NCBI GenBank assembly: GCA_018061205.1
Contig: JAGOUP010000006.1
Coordinates: 1 to 15,980, forward strand
Direction: 5' to 3'
Origin: Candidatus Levyibacteriota bacterium
GTDB lineage: Bacteria > Patescibacteriota > Microgenomatia > Levybacterales > UBA12049
DNA: 15,980 bases
Of this stretch, positions 1 through 6,947 are shown piece by piece. Under the pieces are notes generated by a model that saw only the letters and a list, made by a program, of their open reading frames with translations, did no database searches and was not told where the DNA came from. The position numbers and the translations under genes are program-made. Numbering within the stretch: position 1 is the stretch's first letter; every line of letters starts with the position of its first letter.

Positions 1-84
1 AATTATACGGTAACACTCACAGTCCCCTCAGGATATGTTCCTACTACTCCAAATCCTCCAACAAGTTCTACCACGCTTCCGTAA
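1..84 (+). CDS. C-terminal end of a surface/adhesin-like protein (partial)
   Basis: An open frame enters at base 1 and stops at TAA 82-84, giving 27 residues. The piece contains a beta-strand-like YTVTLTVPSGYVPTTPNPP stretch. This resembles the closing strand and 'P-x-GY' segment of SdrD B-like (Cna-B-type) repeats, such as YTVSYISAIPDGYRMTNPPP in the next gene, so it is probably the tail of a related secreted protein. Only the tail is visible, so the assignment rests on this short similarity. Confidence 0.6.
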   Translation, partial: NYTVTLTVPSGYVPTTPNPPTSSTTLP

Positions 85-137
85 TGAACTTCTTGCCAAT
101 AAACCTACAGATATGATACGGTAAAGGAGAATATTCT

Positions 138-2189
138 ATGCAGCAAAAACGTAAACTTATCCTTATTTTTTGTCTTTTGTTGTTTTGTTGTTCTTTCATT
201 TTCAAAGATGCATTTGCACAAGCAGGATCAGTACAAATCATCACTACGCCGCAAACAGTTTTGCGAGGCAGTCCAATGTCTGTGTGGTGGGATTATACGG
301 GTATCACACCAACTGCCAATGACCTTTTTGAAGTACTAACTGCGGGAGGTGTCCATGCTCAATCATTCTATGCAAGCAGCTGTACTACAACACCCGGCGC
401 GAGCACACCGTCCAGTGGACAATGTACTACCGCTATAGATACTAACAATTATGCTCCTGCAACATATACTATAGAGCTCTATCAAAATGCAAATCCTGCA
501 AATGTTTTGGCAACAACTACGTTTACTGTTACAAACGGTTCTCTCCCTACTTCCACACCATTACCTACGCGAACACCTACCCCAACACCAACACCGACAC
601 CTTCTTCTACCCCTATCACAGTCTTCAACTTTGGCATAGCACCTACGTATAGTATATCGGGGACTGTCAATATTGACTATGACAACGATACTGCTGCAGA
701 TGATCCCTATACAGGAGTCGCTTCTCTAACACTCTCCGGAACAGATAAGTATACCGGGCAGCCCTTCACTGTACCAACAACCAGTAACGCAAGTGGTAAT
801 TATGCGTTTGTCGGCACATTTGCCAGTGATGATGCTACAGTGAGTATCGCACCGATCGCGCGTTTTGCTATACCTACCACAACGCTCACGGCCCCTGTGC
901 CGCCAAATGCAACCGGCAAAAATTTCTTGATTGTTCCGCTCTATCAAATTTCAGGACTTGTCTTTAATGATCAGAGTAAAGACGGTGTAAAAAATGGCGC
1001 AGAACCAAATATGAGTGGCACCTATACTATCCAAGTAACCGGTCCTTCAGGAAATCCAACGACACAAACGTTCCCAACAACTAGTGGCACCTATACTACC
1101 GGTTCTACGCTTTCTGAAGGAATATATACTGTTTCCTATATTTCTGCCATTCCAGATGGCTATAGAATGACGAACCCACCACCTGCTATCACTCCTCCTT
1201 CCTTTAGTGTGACGGTAGGAAGAGGCTGTAATGCGAGTGCAGCTCTGGGGGCTTTGTGTATTCCTGCTGGTTTTTCTTTTACCGCCTCTGATATTCAAGA
1301 CCTCAATTTTGGTATGACCAATAATATTCCGTGGTTCCAACTCGTTTGCAGCAATGGGCGTATAGACGGAACAATTGGCAATGATAGTAGTACACAAACC
1401 GGATTTTCCGACCCTATTCCAGATACTGCTGCTGAGGCATGCGGTGGACCAAATGCCTCAATAATAGCCCCAATTTGTACCACACCGGGTATTATCTACT
1501 CATCTACAACACCTGATTTTGGACAAGGACAAGCTTCTGATCCACAAGATTGGCAAGTTGAATCACCCTATACCCCAAACAATGTTGATACTTCTTATGG
1601 CTATATGATAGCGACCATTCGTCAAAGTGGCATAACACCGTTAGATCTGGCTGACGTCTGTACACTGAATGGCTGTACACTACCTGCAGATTTAGCTAGT
1701 GGCATTTACCATGCTGATAGTGATGTCCTACTCCATGCATTTGCCGCTGATGCGAATAAAAGCTATGTCTTTTTGATCAATGGTGATCTCACGATTGATG
1801 GAGAAATCAATCTACCTCTGGGAACATCTGGAATCTTTAGTGTTGCAGGTAATATAACGGTGGACAGAACTGTTGGCGTGGGAACAGGTGCGAGCAACTA
1901 TTGTTCACAACAATCAAATATTGATGGGCTTTTCAGCGCTGATGGATCATTCATCATCGATGGCGTGAATGATTGCAGTGCTGTTGAGAAAGATCAACGA
2001 CTCAACATAGCAGGAAGTGTGGTCGTCAACGCAGCAAAAACGGGTGGATCTATTCAAAACGAGCGAGATTTATGTGATGATGATCGTTTTGCTCCAGCAT
2101 TTTCTATCATTGGCAGACCTGACTTCCTGCTCTCTACTCCTGAATTCATCAAGAAAAAAGCAGATGTCTGGCAAGAAGTAGCCCCGTAA
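138..2189 (+). CDS. Secreted SdrD B-like repeat surface protein with Thr-Pro linker
   Basis: A 683-aa secreted protein. The N-terminus has basic residues, a long hydrophobic core (about 7-22) and an AFAQA cleavage-like site near residue 28, a Sec-type signal peptide. A beta-rich domain (about 31-133) is followed by a Thr-Pro linker (136-159). Two SdrD B-like modules follow, at about 171-262 (YSISGTVNIDYDND) and 269-395 (YQISGLVFNDQSKDG). The 400-683 region is Cys-containing and ends in RPDFLLSTPEFIKKKADVWQEVAP-like sequence, a tail I associate with large CPR surface proteins. No LPXTG motif or C-terminal membrane anchor is visible. An AAAGGAG Shine-Dalgarno at 123-129 sits 8 nt before ATG 138 and fixes the start. 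It lies 53 bp after the similar partial gene, so the two may form a tandem pair. A cell-surface or adhesion role is inferred. Confidence 0.75.
   Translation: MQQKRKLILIFCLLLFCCSFIFKDAFAQAGSVQIITTPQTVLRGSPMSVWWDYTGITPTANDLFEVLTAGGVHAQSFYASSCTTTPGASTPSSGQCTTAIDTNNYAPATYTIELYQNANPANVLATTTFTVTNGSLPTSTPLPTRTPTPTPTPTPSSTPITVFNFGIAPTYSISGTVNIDYDNDTAADDPYTGVASLTLSGTDKYTGQPFTVPTTSNASGNYAFVGTFASDDATVSIAPIARFAIPTTTLTAPVPPNATGKNFLIVPLYQISGLVFNDQSKDGVKNGAEPNMSGTYTIQVTGPSGNPTTQTFPTTSGTYTTGSTLSEGIYTVSYISAIPDGYRMTNPPPAITPPSFSVTVGRGCNASAALGALCIPAGFSFTASDIQDLNFGMTNNIPWFQLVCSNGRIDGTIGNDSSTQTGFSDPIPDTAAEACGGPNASIIAPICTTPGIIYSSTTPDFGQGQASDPQDWQVESPYTPNNVDTSYGYMIATIRQSGITPLDLADVCTLNGCTLPADLASGIYHADSDVLLHAFAADANKSYVFLINGDLTIDGEINLPLGTSGIFSVAGNITVDRTVGVGTGASNYCSQQSNIDGLFSADGSFIIDGVNDCSAVEKDQRLNIAGSVVVNAAKTGGSIQNERDLCDDDRFAPAFSIIGRPDFLLSTPEFIKKKADVWQEVAP
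543..614 (+). repeat. Thr-Pro linker microsatellite inside the surface-protein gene
   Basis: Codons 136-159 encode a low-complexity Ser/Thr/Pro linker with a run of TP dipeptides, built from ACN-CCN codon pairs (for example acaccaacaccgacacc). Such linkers usually keep extracellular modules apart and can be glycosylated. The codon repeat is imperfect at third positions, which should limit slippage. Confidence 0.7.
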
Positions 2190-2199
2190 AATAATTTTC

Positions 2200-2230
2200 A
2201 CTTTGAAATTTAAAATTTGAAATGAATGTT
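2200..2230 (+). repeat. AT-rich palindromic repeat, left flank of the four-helix-bundle gene
   Basis: The tract is made of overlapping TTTGAAATT / AAATTTGAAATG words. The 17-mer at 2214-2230 matches 16 of 17 bases of the complementary strand at 15241-15257. It contains the start codon of the downstream four-helix-bundle gene (ATG 2226). Confidence 0.6.
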
Positions 2231-2606
2231 TAAAGAGTTAAAAAATCCAAATAAAAAAACATATGATCTTGAAGAACGAACAGCATTATTTGCAGAAAGA
2301 ATAATCTCTCTTTGTAAAAGAACTCCTAAAGGGAGTATAATAATCCCAATTATTGATCAACTTATTCGATCAGGAACAAGTATTGGAGCCAATTACTGTG
2401 AAGCCAATGGAGCAAGTAGTAAGAAAGATTTCAAAAATAAAATATTCATCTGTAAAAAAGAGGCAAAAGAAACCAAATACTGGCTAAGACTTCTTGCAAA
2501 ATCTTGTGTAGAGATAGAAGAAATAAAAATAGAATCTGAAAATTGTTGGCAAGAAGCACAAGAATTAACACTTATTTTTTCCAAAATCGCATCGAACACA
2601 AATTAA
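2226..2606 (+). CDS. Four-helix-bundle protein (S23 / 23S rRNA-intervening-sequence family)
   Basis: A 126-aa protein matching the S23-type family (TIGR02436-like). It has the hallmarks DLEERTALFAERIISLCK, QLIRSGTSIGANYCEA, SKKDFKNKIFICKKEAKET and YWLRLLA, in that order, at about residues 15-90. Known structures of the family are four-helix bundles that assemble as pentamers. The molecular role is unsettled; relatives occur inside 23S rRNA intervening sequences and, as Avd, in diversity-generating retroelements. Length is normal for the family. No Shine-Dalgarno is visible. The start codon lies in an AT-rich repeat word, and the gene is followed at 2641 by another copy of the same repeat family, so gene and repeats may be one unit. 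No reverse transcriptase or rRNA is present nearby. Confidence 0.85.
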   Translation: MFKELKNPNKKTYDLEERTALFAERIISLCKRTPKGSIIIPIIDQLIRSGTSIGANYCEANGASSKKDFKNKIFICKKEAKETKYWLRLLAKSCVEIEEIKIESENCWQEAQELTLIFSKIASNTN

Positions 2607-2637
2607 TTTTTAAATTATTATTTATCATACTTTTATA

Positions 2638-2666
2638 TTTCAATGAAAATTGAAAATTTCAAATTA
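2638..2666 (+). repeat. AT-rich palindromic repeat, right flank of the four-helix-bundle gene
   Basis: The 20-mer at 2647-2666 (AAATTGAAAATTTCAAATTA) occurs exactly again at 15260-15279. It supplies the first nine codons of the next reading frame if that frame starts at 2643, which makes the start at 2670 a serious alternative. Confidence 0.6.
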
Positions 2667-3959
2667 CATATGAATCAAAAATGTATTAAACTCCCTGCAT
2701 TTGGCAATAGTATGTATCCTTTTTTTATTTCAGGAGATATACTTTCTATTCAACCTATTTCTTTAGCAGAGATAAAGGTAAATGATTTTATTACGTTTTT
2801 ACAAAAAAATGTCTTTATAACCCATCGAGTAATCTATATTCCACCCAGCAAAAAATATATTCTAACCAAAGGAGATGCTAATCACGAACCTGATAAAAAA
2901 GTGTTCCCTGAGAAAATCATTGGAAAAGTCATGAAGATACACAGAAACGGTAAAACATTTCTTTCTGATACGCTCTACCACCTCCAATCACTGTTGTATC
3001 TAAAAGAAATCAATAAAGTTAACACGATCTTTCAAAAAAACAATATCAATTTCGTCTTTTTAAAAGGTCTGCCACTCCATTTGTATTTTGAAAAAAAAAT
3101 CCCACAAAGACTCTATGCGGATTGTGATATACTCATCGATAAAAAAGATATACCACATTGTATTACAATCTTAAAAAAACACGGATATAGTATAAGAAAC
3201 CCGAATACAACTGTACCGAAATTTCTTCAGACATATCCCCCTGAATTTGATATGACAAAAACGATCAACGGCATACCCGTATCATTTGATATCCATACAG
3301 AGGTTTGTTTTATGGTTAAACAATTTTTTGGCGGTATGTCTTCGCTCTATTCAGAGCAACTATTAGATAATCTTGGGAAAACATTTTTAAAAAACAAAAG
3401 AACAATAACCTTAGAGAAATCACACTTTCCTCTATTACAAAAAGAAGACCTGATACTCTATCTTGCTCTGCATCTCTTTAGCCATAATCTCAAAGGATAT
3501 CATCATTACGAATCTCTTAAAACTGCTCTGACAAAACAGAATATAGATTTTACTATACTGGCAAAAAGTATTAAAGAATTCCAATTGGAGAACTATGTGT
3601 ATTCTATTTTTCTTCTGCTGGAAAAATATTACCATATAAAATTTCCCATATCTTTTATAAAAACCATTCAACCCCCGGAAAAAATCATCACATATATAAA
3701 ACGGCACATGCTTACGACAAATATCTTTTCTGACGAAGGGAAATTGACCCGTGGAGAAGAAAAATTTCGCCATATTTTCTCCCTTTCTCCAAATACAATG
3801 CTGAAGAAATTAAGCATCATTTTTTCTCTGCCCATTATGTATTCAATAGCGTGGGTTATTTTAAAAAAAGTCCAGTTGCAATTTATTTTCCTAAAAGTGT
3901 TTTTCCATCAGTATGGAGGTTTTGCCCTTTTGAAAACAGTGAAAAAACCGTTGGCATGA
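2643..3959 (+). CDS. S26-type (Sec11/SipW-like) peptidase domain fused to uncharacterised nucleotidyltransferase
   Basis: A 438-aa two-domain protein. Residues 17-105 look like an ER/archaeal-type signal peptidase: GNSMYP with Ser23, a GD box at 31-32, ITHRV with His61, and LTKGDAN with Asp78. The Ser-His pair, with no catalytic Lys, marks the Sec11/SipW branch. Unlike true signal peptidases it has no N-terminal membrane anchor. Residues 135-230 fit the uncharacterised nucleotidyltransferase family (PF14907 type): FLKG at 139-142, DCDILI with Asp160/Asp162, and FDIHTE with Asp216. A hydrophobic stretch at about 386-425 could touch the membrane. The first nine codons come from a repeat, so Met10 (2670) may be the true start. 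The last 77 nt overlap the convergent phosphodiesterase gene. Substrate is unknown; similar pairs elsewhere occur with peptide-modification systems, but none is seen here. Confidence 0.65.
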   Translation: MKIENFKLHMNQKCIKLPAFGNSMYPFFISGDILSIQPISLAEIKVNDFITFLQKNVFITHRVIYIPPSKKYILTKGDANHEPDKKVFPEKIIGKVMKIHRNGKTFLSDTLYHLQSLLYLKEINKVNTIFQKNNINFVFLKGLPLHLYFEKKIPQRLYADCDILIDKKDIPHCITILKKHGYSIRNPNTTVPKFLQTYPPEFDMTKTINGIPVSFDIHTEVCFMVKQFFGGMSSLYSEQLLDNLGKTFLKNKRTITLEKSHFPLLQKEDLILYLALHLFSHNLKGYHHYESLKTALTKQNIDFTILAKSIKEFQLENYVYSIFLLLEKYYHIKFPISFIKTIQPPEKIITYIKRHMLTTNIFSDEGKLTRGEEKFRHIFSLSPNTMLKKLSIIFSLPIMYSIAWVILKKVQLQFIFLKVFFHQYGGFALLKTVKKPLA

Positions 3960-5931
3960 TATCAATCAGACGGGCTTTTTTTGCTGTCAATTTTTTGTTC
4001 GTAACCAAAATACCCGGTACTTCCGTAGGATCAAACAGATGATCACCGCTCCATTTGCTCGTTCTTTGCTGAATCACCTCTTTTTCAACAGTTCCAATAG
4101 CCGCATCAAATGAGGGCCGGATACCGCGATAAAATCCGATGAACATATCCGGTGCATTTGTATCACTAGCAGTAATACCCAACTCTCGACTCATATATAC
4201 TTTCTTAATAACCGGTTTTTCTCCATTTAAAGGATTTGTTACTTCAAACAATTTTTTAGCAATCTCTTTTTCCAATTTCAATCTATCTTTCTGCGCAACA
4301 ATACCTTTTCCTTCTCTTCCTTTCAGATTCAAATAGATACCATTATACCCAATCGCATATGCCTTTGTCCGACTCCAATCTATATCTTCTAAAAGCGCCC
4401 CTCCCTCTTCTTTTCCATCCTGTAATGTCAAATAACCATTATCACGCAACCAACTATTCACATTCATTTCATAATCATATGAAGAAAACCCATGATCTGA
4501 CATAACAAGCAACGTATCGTCTTTTTTCATCATCCGCATGGTTCTCCCTACAATAGCATCAGCACGTTTGTACCATTTTACAATCTCGTCATTTGAAGTC
4601 GTGCTATCATCTTCATATCTCCAAAACATATGAGAAACAGTATCAGTAAACCCAAAATACCCAACAAAAATACCCTCTGTAAAATTTTTTAATTCACCAA
4701 AATATATTTTTTCTCGCTCCTTGGTAATCTGTTCTACCTGTTGTAAAAATGCAGCATCATCAAAAATACCGTCATCCAACGCTAGCGTATCGTGCGGTAA
4801 TCCAAGCGTTGAAAAACGTCCATATTTCTCTGCTAATATCTTACTGAACCCTTTTGGATATGATATTTGCTTGATTGGCTCTTTTGGATCCATGACAATG
4901 GGACTACTATAGAGCTCAATATCAGGCGCTACTTCTTTGACGTAGAATTGTATCATCCCTTTTTGCTTTGTAAAAAAATCTATAGAATAGGTCACCGGGA
5001 TCCATGCAGAAAACTGTTTTTCAGCAATCGTATAATCTGTATCATGTATACGAACAGTCACCTTTTTGGCATCTTCATCACGCAATATTACAATAGGCAA
5101 CATGACAGGTTTGATTTCTGAAACTCTTTGTACCCGAGGTCCAGGAATCTCAGTTTTTATTTCATCTTTGTTTTCGACTGAAATAATTTTTGTCTTCAAT
5201 TCATTCTCTTGATACACCTTTGACGTGATCAGATGCGCTGTCCCTTGTGTACCAGTAATATCCGGAGTACCCATCCCAGTGATCATATTTCCAATAATCT
5301 TTTGGGCTGGAAACGTATCAGGCAAAAAAAGTACGGAGAGCGGAATATTTTTTTCTGATGCATAGTCCAAAAATGATTTCGAGCGAATCTGATCTTTATT
5401 ACTAAATGTTAATTCTAAAGCGTATGTCTTTGGATTTCTTACGATAAAATCGTATACGCCATGTTTTTCCGGATTATTACCTGTTAAAAAACTAGCCCAT
5501 GCTACTGGTGACTGTGGGGGAAGCGATGTCTTCAGTGGTACAAATGATCCTGATACAGCAAGCTTTTTGAAATTAGGCAACAAACCCTGCTTCATATACT
5601 GTCCAAGCAGATTGGGATCCATACCATCAAATCCAACAACAATAACCCGTTTACCTATTTGTTTTTGCGTTGTAGAAAATACTGAAAACATACCAAAAAC
5701 TATTATACTAAAAATTATGAGACCTATGATGATAAAAATACGTTTCTTGGTAAAAAAAGGAAGAAAAAATTTACGGAAGTAAAAAAGAACTGAAGCGAAA
5801 ATAGTTGAAAAAAACCCAACAATCATTGGGATCATAGACTGAATAACATACCCATTACTGGGATCGACATAACTGGCTATCAGAATTCTTTCAGCTTCAT
5901 GTGAGGTAGGTAATTGACAAATCAGACACAT
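3883..5931 (-). CDS. Membrane-anchored alkaline-phosphatase-superfamily phosphodiesterase
   Basis: A 682-aa protein of the type I phosphodiesterase/nucleotide pyrophosphatase fold. Residues 21-31 (YVDPSNGYVIQ) match a conserved 'YxDPGxGSxxxQ' lead-in to a first membrane helix (about 33-52); a second helix spans 64-85. The catalytic domain begins at KRVIVVGFDGMDP (metal-ligand Asp102). It continues with PPQSPVAWASFLTG, likely nucleophile Ser141, then HGVYDF, GFTDTVSHMFWR, MSDHGFSSY and near the C-terminus GDHLFDP. The metal-site Asp/His set looks complete. The active site should face outside; the substrate is unknown (nucleotides, phospholipids or glycan phosphates are possible). The frame stays open to an upstream ATG at 6024, but that would overlap the divergent gene, whereas ATG 5931 keeps the YxDP motif and sits 7 nt behind a TATACT box. 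The 3' end overlaps the convergent gene by 77 nt. Confidence 0.8.
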   Translation of the reverse strand: MCLICQLPTSHEAERILIASYVDPSNGYVIQSMIPMIVGFFSTIFASVLFYFRKFFLPFFTKKRIFIIIGLIIFSIIVFGMFSVFSTTQKQIGKRVIVVGFDGMDPNLLGQYMKQGLLPNFKKLAVSGSFVPLKTSLPPQSPVAWASFLTGNNPEKHGVYDFIVRNPKTYALELTFSNKDQIRSKSFLDYASEKNIPLSVLFLPDTFPAQKIIGNMITGMGTPDITGTQGTAHLITSKVYQENELKTKIISVENKDEIKTEIPGPRVQRVSEIKPVMLPIVILRDEDAKKVTVRIHDTDYTIAEKQFSAWIPVTYSIDFFTKQKGMIQFYVKEVAPDIELYSSPIVMDPKEPIKQISYPKGFSKILAEKYGRFSTLGLPHDTLALDDGIFDDAAFLQQVEQITKEREKIYFGELKNFTEGIFVGYFGFTDTVSHMFWRYEDDSTTSNDEIVKWYKRADAIVGRTMRMMKKDDTLLVMSDHGFSSYDYEMNVNSWLRDNGYLTLQDGKEEGGALLEDIDWSRTKAYAIGYNGIYLNLKGREGKGIVAQKDRLKLEKEIAKKLFEVTNPLNGEKPVIKKVYMSRELGITASDTNAPDMFIGFYRGIRPSFDAAIGTVEKEVIQQRTSKWSGDHLFDPTEVPGILVTNKKLTAKKARLIDIMPTVFSLFSKGQNLHTDGKTLLGK

Positions 5932-5952
5932 AGGCAATAGTATAGTATAGTT
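5914..5952. promoter_or_regulatory. Compact divergent promoter with overlapping -10 boxes
   Basis: Only 21 bp (5932-5952) separate the two divergent start codons. Plus strand: TTGACA at 5914-5919 and TATAGT at 5941-5946, 6 nt before ATG 5953; the 21-nt spacer is long. Minus strand: the TATACTATACTAT tract gives a TATACT box ending 7 nt before ATG 5931. Both genes would start transcription almost at their start codons, and the -10 elements occupy the same near-symmetric tract, so only one polymerase could bind at a time. Inferred from sequence. Confidence 0.5.
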
Positions 5953-6627
5953 ATGAAGACATTGGAAGAGAAAATCAAAAAAGCAAAAACGGTCATCATA
6001 AAAGCTCATAAACAATTTCCTCACGATAAAACAATCATCGCTTGGACAGGCGGAAAAGATTCAACAGTGCTGCTGCATCTGGTAAAAGAGACATTTGGGA
6101 CTATTCCCTTTCCTGTCATGTTCAATGACTCAACCATGGAGTTTGAAGAAATATATACATTTATCAATAAAATAACCAAAGAATGGGATTTGAATCTTAC
6201 CGTTGTACCCCATGATAAAAAGGAATTAGAAATATTCCATAGAACAAAAGATAAAGCAAAACAACAAGAACTATCGCGAATTATGAAAGTAACTGCTATC
6301 AATAGTTTTGTTAACGCACACACAATACAAGCTTTTTTAGCTGGCATTCGGTGGGATGAGCATGAAGCAAGATCAAAGGAAACATACTTTTCAAAAAGAG
6401 ACGATCATACGAGAGTACATCCTATTCTTCACTTCACGGAATCAGATATCTGGGACTATATAAAATCGAAAAATGTTCCCTATGTAAATTTGTATGATAA
6501 AGGTTATCGATCTCTTGGAGAAAAACCCTTTACAAAAAAGGTCAAACATGGAGGCTCAGAACGGGATGGCAGAGAAAAAACAAAAGAACAACTCATGAAA
6601 AAACTACGCAGCATCGGGTATTGGTAA
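5953..6627 (+). CDS. PP-loop ATPase of the PAPS-reductase/CysD-like family, cysteine-free
   Basis: A 224-aa adenine-nucleotide alpha-hydrolase-like protein. The PP-loop (WTGGKDST, 31-38) binds ATP pyrophosphate. GIRWDEHEARSKETYFS (131-147) and HPILHFTESDIWDYI (156-170), then LYDKGYRSLGEKP (180-192), match PAPS reductase/CysD-type domains. The whole protein has no cysteine. It therefore lacks the catalytic Cys and Fe-S ligands of true CysH reductases, and it is shorter than CysD (about 300 aa) with no CysN partner beside it. An ATP-dependent adenylylation or thiolation role on an unknown substrate is the cautious reading; sulfate reduction is unlikely. A -10-like TATAGT lies 6 nt before the ATG and no Shine-Dalgarno is visible. 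Confidence 0.75.
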   Translation: MKTLEEKIKKAKTVIIKAHKQFPHDKTIIAWTGGKDSTVLLHLVKETFGTIPFPVMFNDSTMEFEEIYTFINKITKEWDLNLTVVPHDKKELEIFHRTKDKAKQQELSRIMKVTAINSFVNAHTIQAFLAGIRWDEHEARSKETYFSKRDDHTRVHPILHFTESDIWDYIKSKNVPYVNLYDKGYRSLGEKPFTKKVKHGGSERDGREKTKEQLMKKLRSIGYW

Positions 6628-6631
6628 AAGC

Positions 6632-6662
6632 TTGACAACAAAACATACATCTGTGCTATACT
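6632..6662 (+). promoter_or_regulatory. Strong sigma70-type promoter for the 6665-6844 RNA
   Basis: A consensus -35 TTGACA (6632-6637) and -10 TATACT (6657-6662) with an extended -10 TG at 6654-6655. The 19-nt spacer is slightly long. The expected start point (about 6668) coincides with the 5' strand of the long closing stem, and no open frame follows. This supports a non-coding transcript. Confidence 0.7.
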
Positions 6663-6664
6663 CT

Positions 6665-6844
6665 ATTCGTTCTTTGATACACGCAGTAATTGGTATTTTT
6701 TCTCTACAATTCACTAGATTTTGGGTAGTCCGACATTGTCGAGATTATGAGGTAAATAGTTCTGGTCTGCGGATCAGAATGGAGCCTTCCCATTAGTATA
6801 AAATCTGGGAAAACACCAATTATATTCGGTATTAAAGAACGAAT
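6665..6844 (+). ncRNA. Structured ~180-nt RNA, 6S RNA-like architecture (candidate)
   Basis: The ends form a 16-bp helix: 6665-6680 (ATTCGTTCTTTGATAC) pairs with 6829-6844, with one G-U. After an internal loop, TAATTGGT 6687-6694 pairs with 6815-6822. A large asymmetric bubble (6695-6715 against 6807-6814) follows, then AGATTTT 6716-6722 pairs with 6800-6806. The tip carries hairpins at 6731-6741 and 6760-6779 (8 bp, TGCG loop). Size, closing stem and central bubble are what 6S RNA (the RNA polymerase-binding open-promoter mimic) looks like. No sequence signature proves the family, so another small RNA is possible. A strong promoter lies just upstream, and a T-rich stretch (6844-6860) after the closing stem could terminate transcription. 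Confidence 0.5.
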
Positions 6845-6866
6845 TTATTTTCTCCTTTTCTCAAAT

Positions 6867-6887
6867 ATTCCAGACTTGATCTGGGAT
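6867..6887. repeat. Single hairpin arm of a REP-like palindrome
   Basis: ATTCCAGA (6867-6874) pairs with TCTGGGAT (6880-6887) across a 5-nt CTTGA loop, with one G-T pair. The CCAGACTTGATCTGGGAT form resembles the arms of the double-hairpin repeats seen at 11334 and 13085 (palindrome, short loop, GATC/GATT edge). No U-run follows, so it is a poor terminator. Confidence 0.45.
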
Positions 6888-6909
6888 TTATATGTTAGAT
6901 ATCCTCTCC

Positions 6910-6938
6910 TTGCTCCTTTAGCTTCGTTTTGATAAAAT
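6910..6938 (+). promoter_or_regulatory. Promoter of tRNA-Thr(TGT)
   Basis: TTGCTC (6910-6915), a 17-nt spacer and TAAAAT (6933-6938) with an extended TG at 6930-6931. The predicted start near 6945 is a few bases before the tRNA. Confidence 0.5.
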
Positions 6939-6947
6939 GAAATAGTT

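Noticed and set aside
2226..2606. Diversity-generating retroelement, because the four-helix-bundle protein resembles Avd.
   Set aside because: No reverse transcriptase, template repeat or variable repeat was found in the window.
5932..6024. Phosphodiesterase start at ATG 6024 (713 aa).
   Set aside because: It would overlap the start of the divergent PP-loop gene by about 70 bp and adds residues without family character. ATG 5931 keeps the conserved YxDP lead-in and has a -10 box 7 nt upstream.
6665..6844. tmRNA, RNase P RNA or SRP RNA.
   Set aside because: None of their signature sequences (tRNA-like ends with a tag frame, the RNase P conserved core, or the GGAAGCAGC-type SRP loop) is present, and the size does not fit RNase P.
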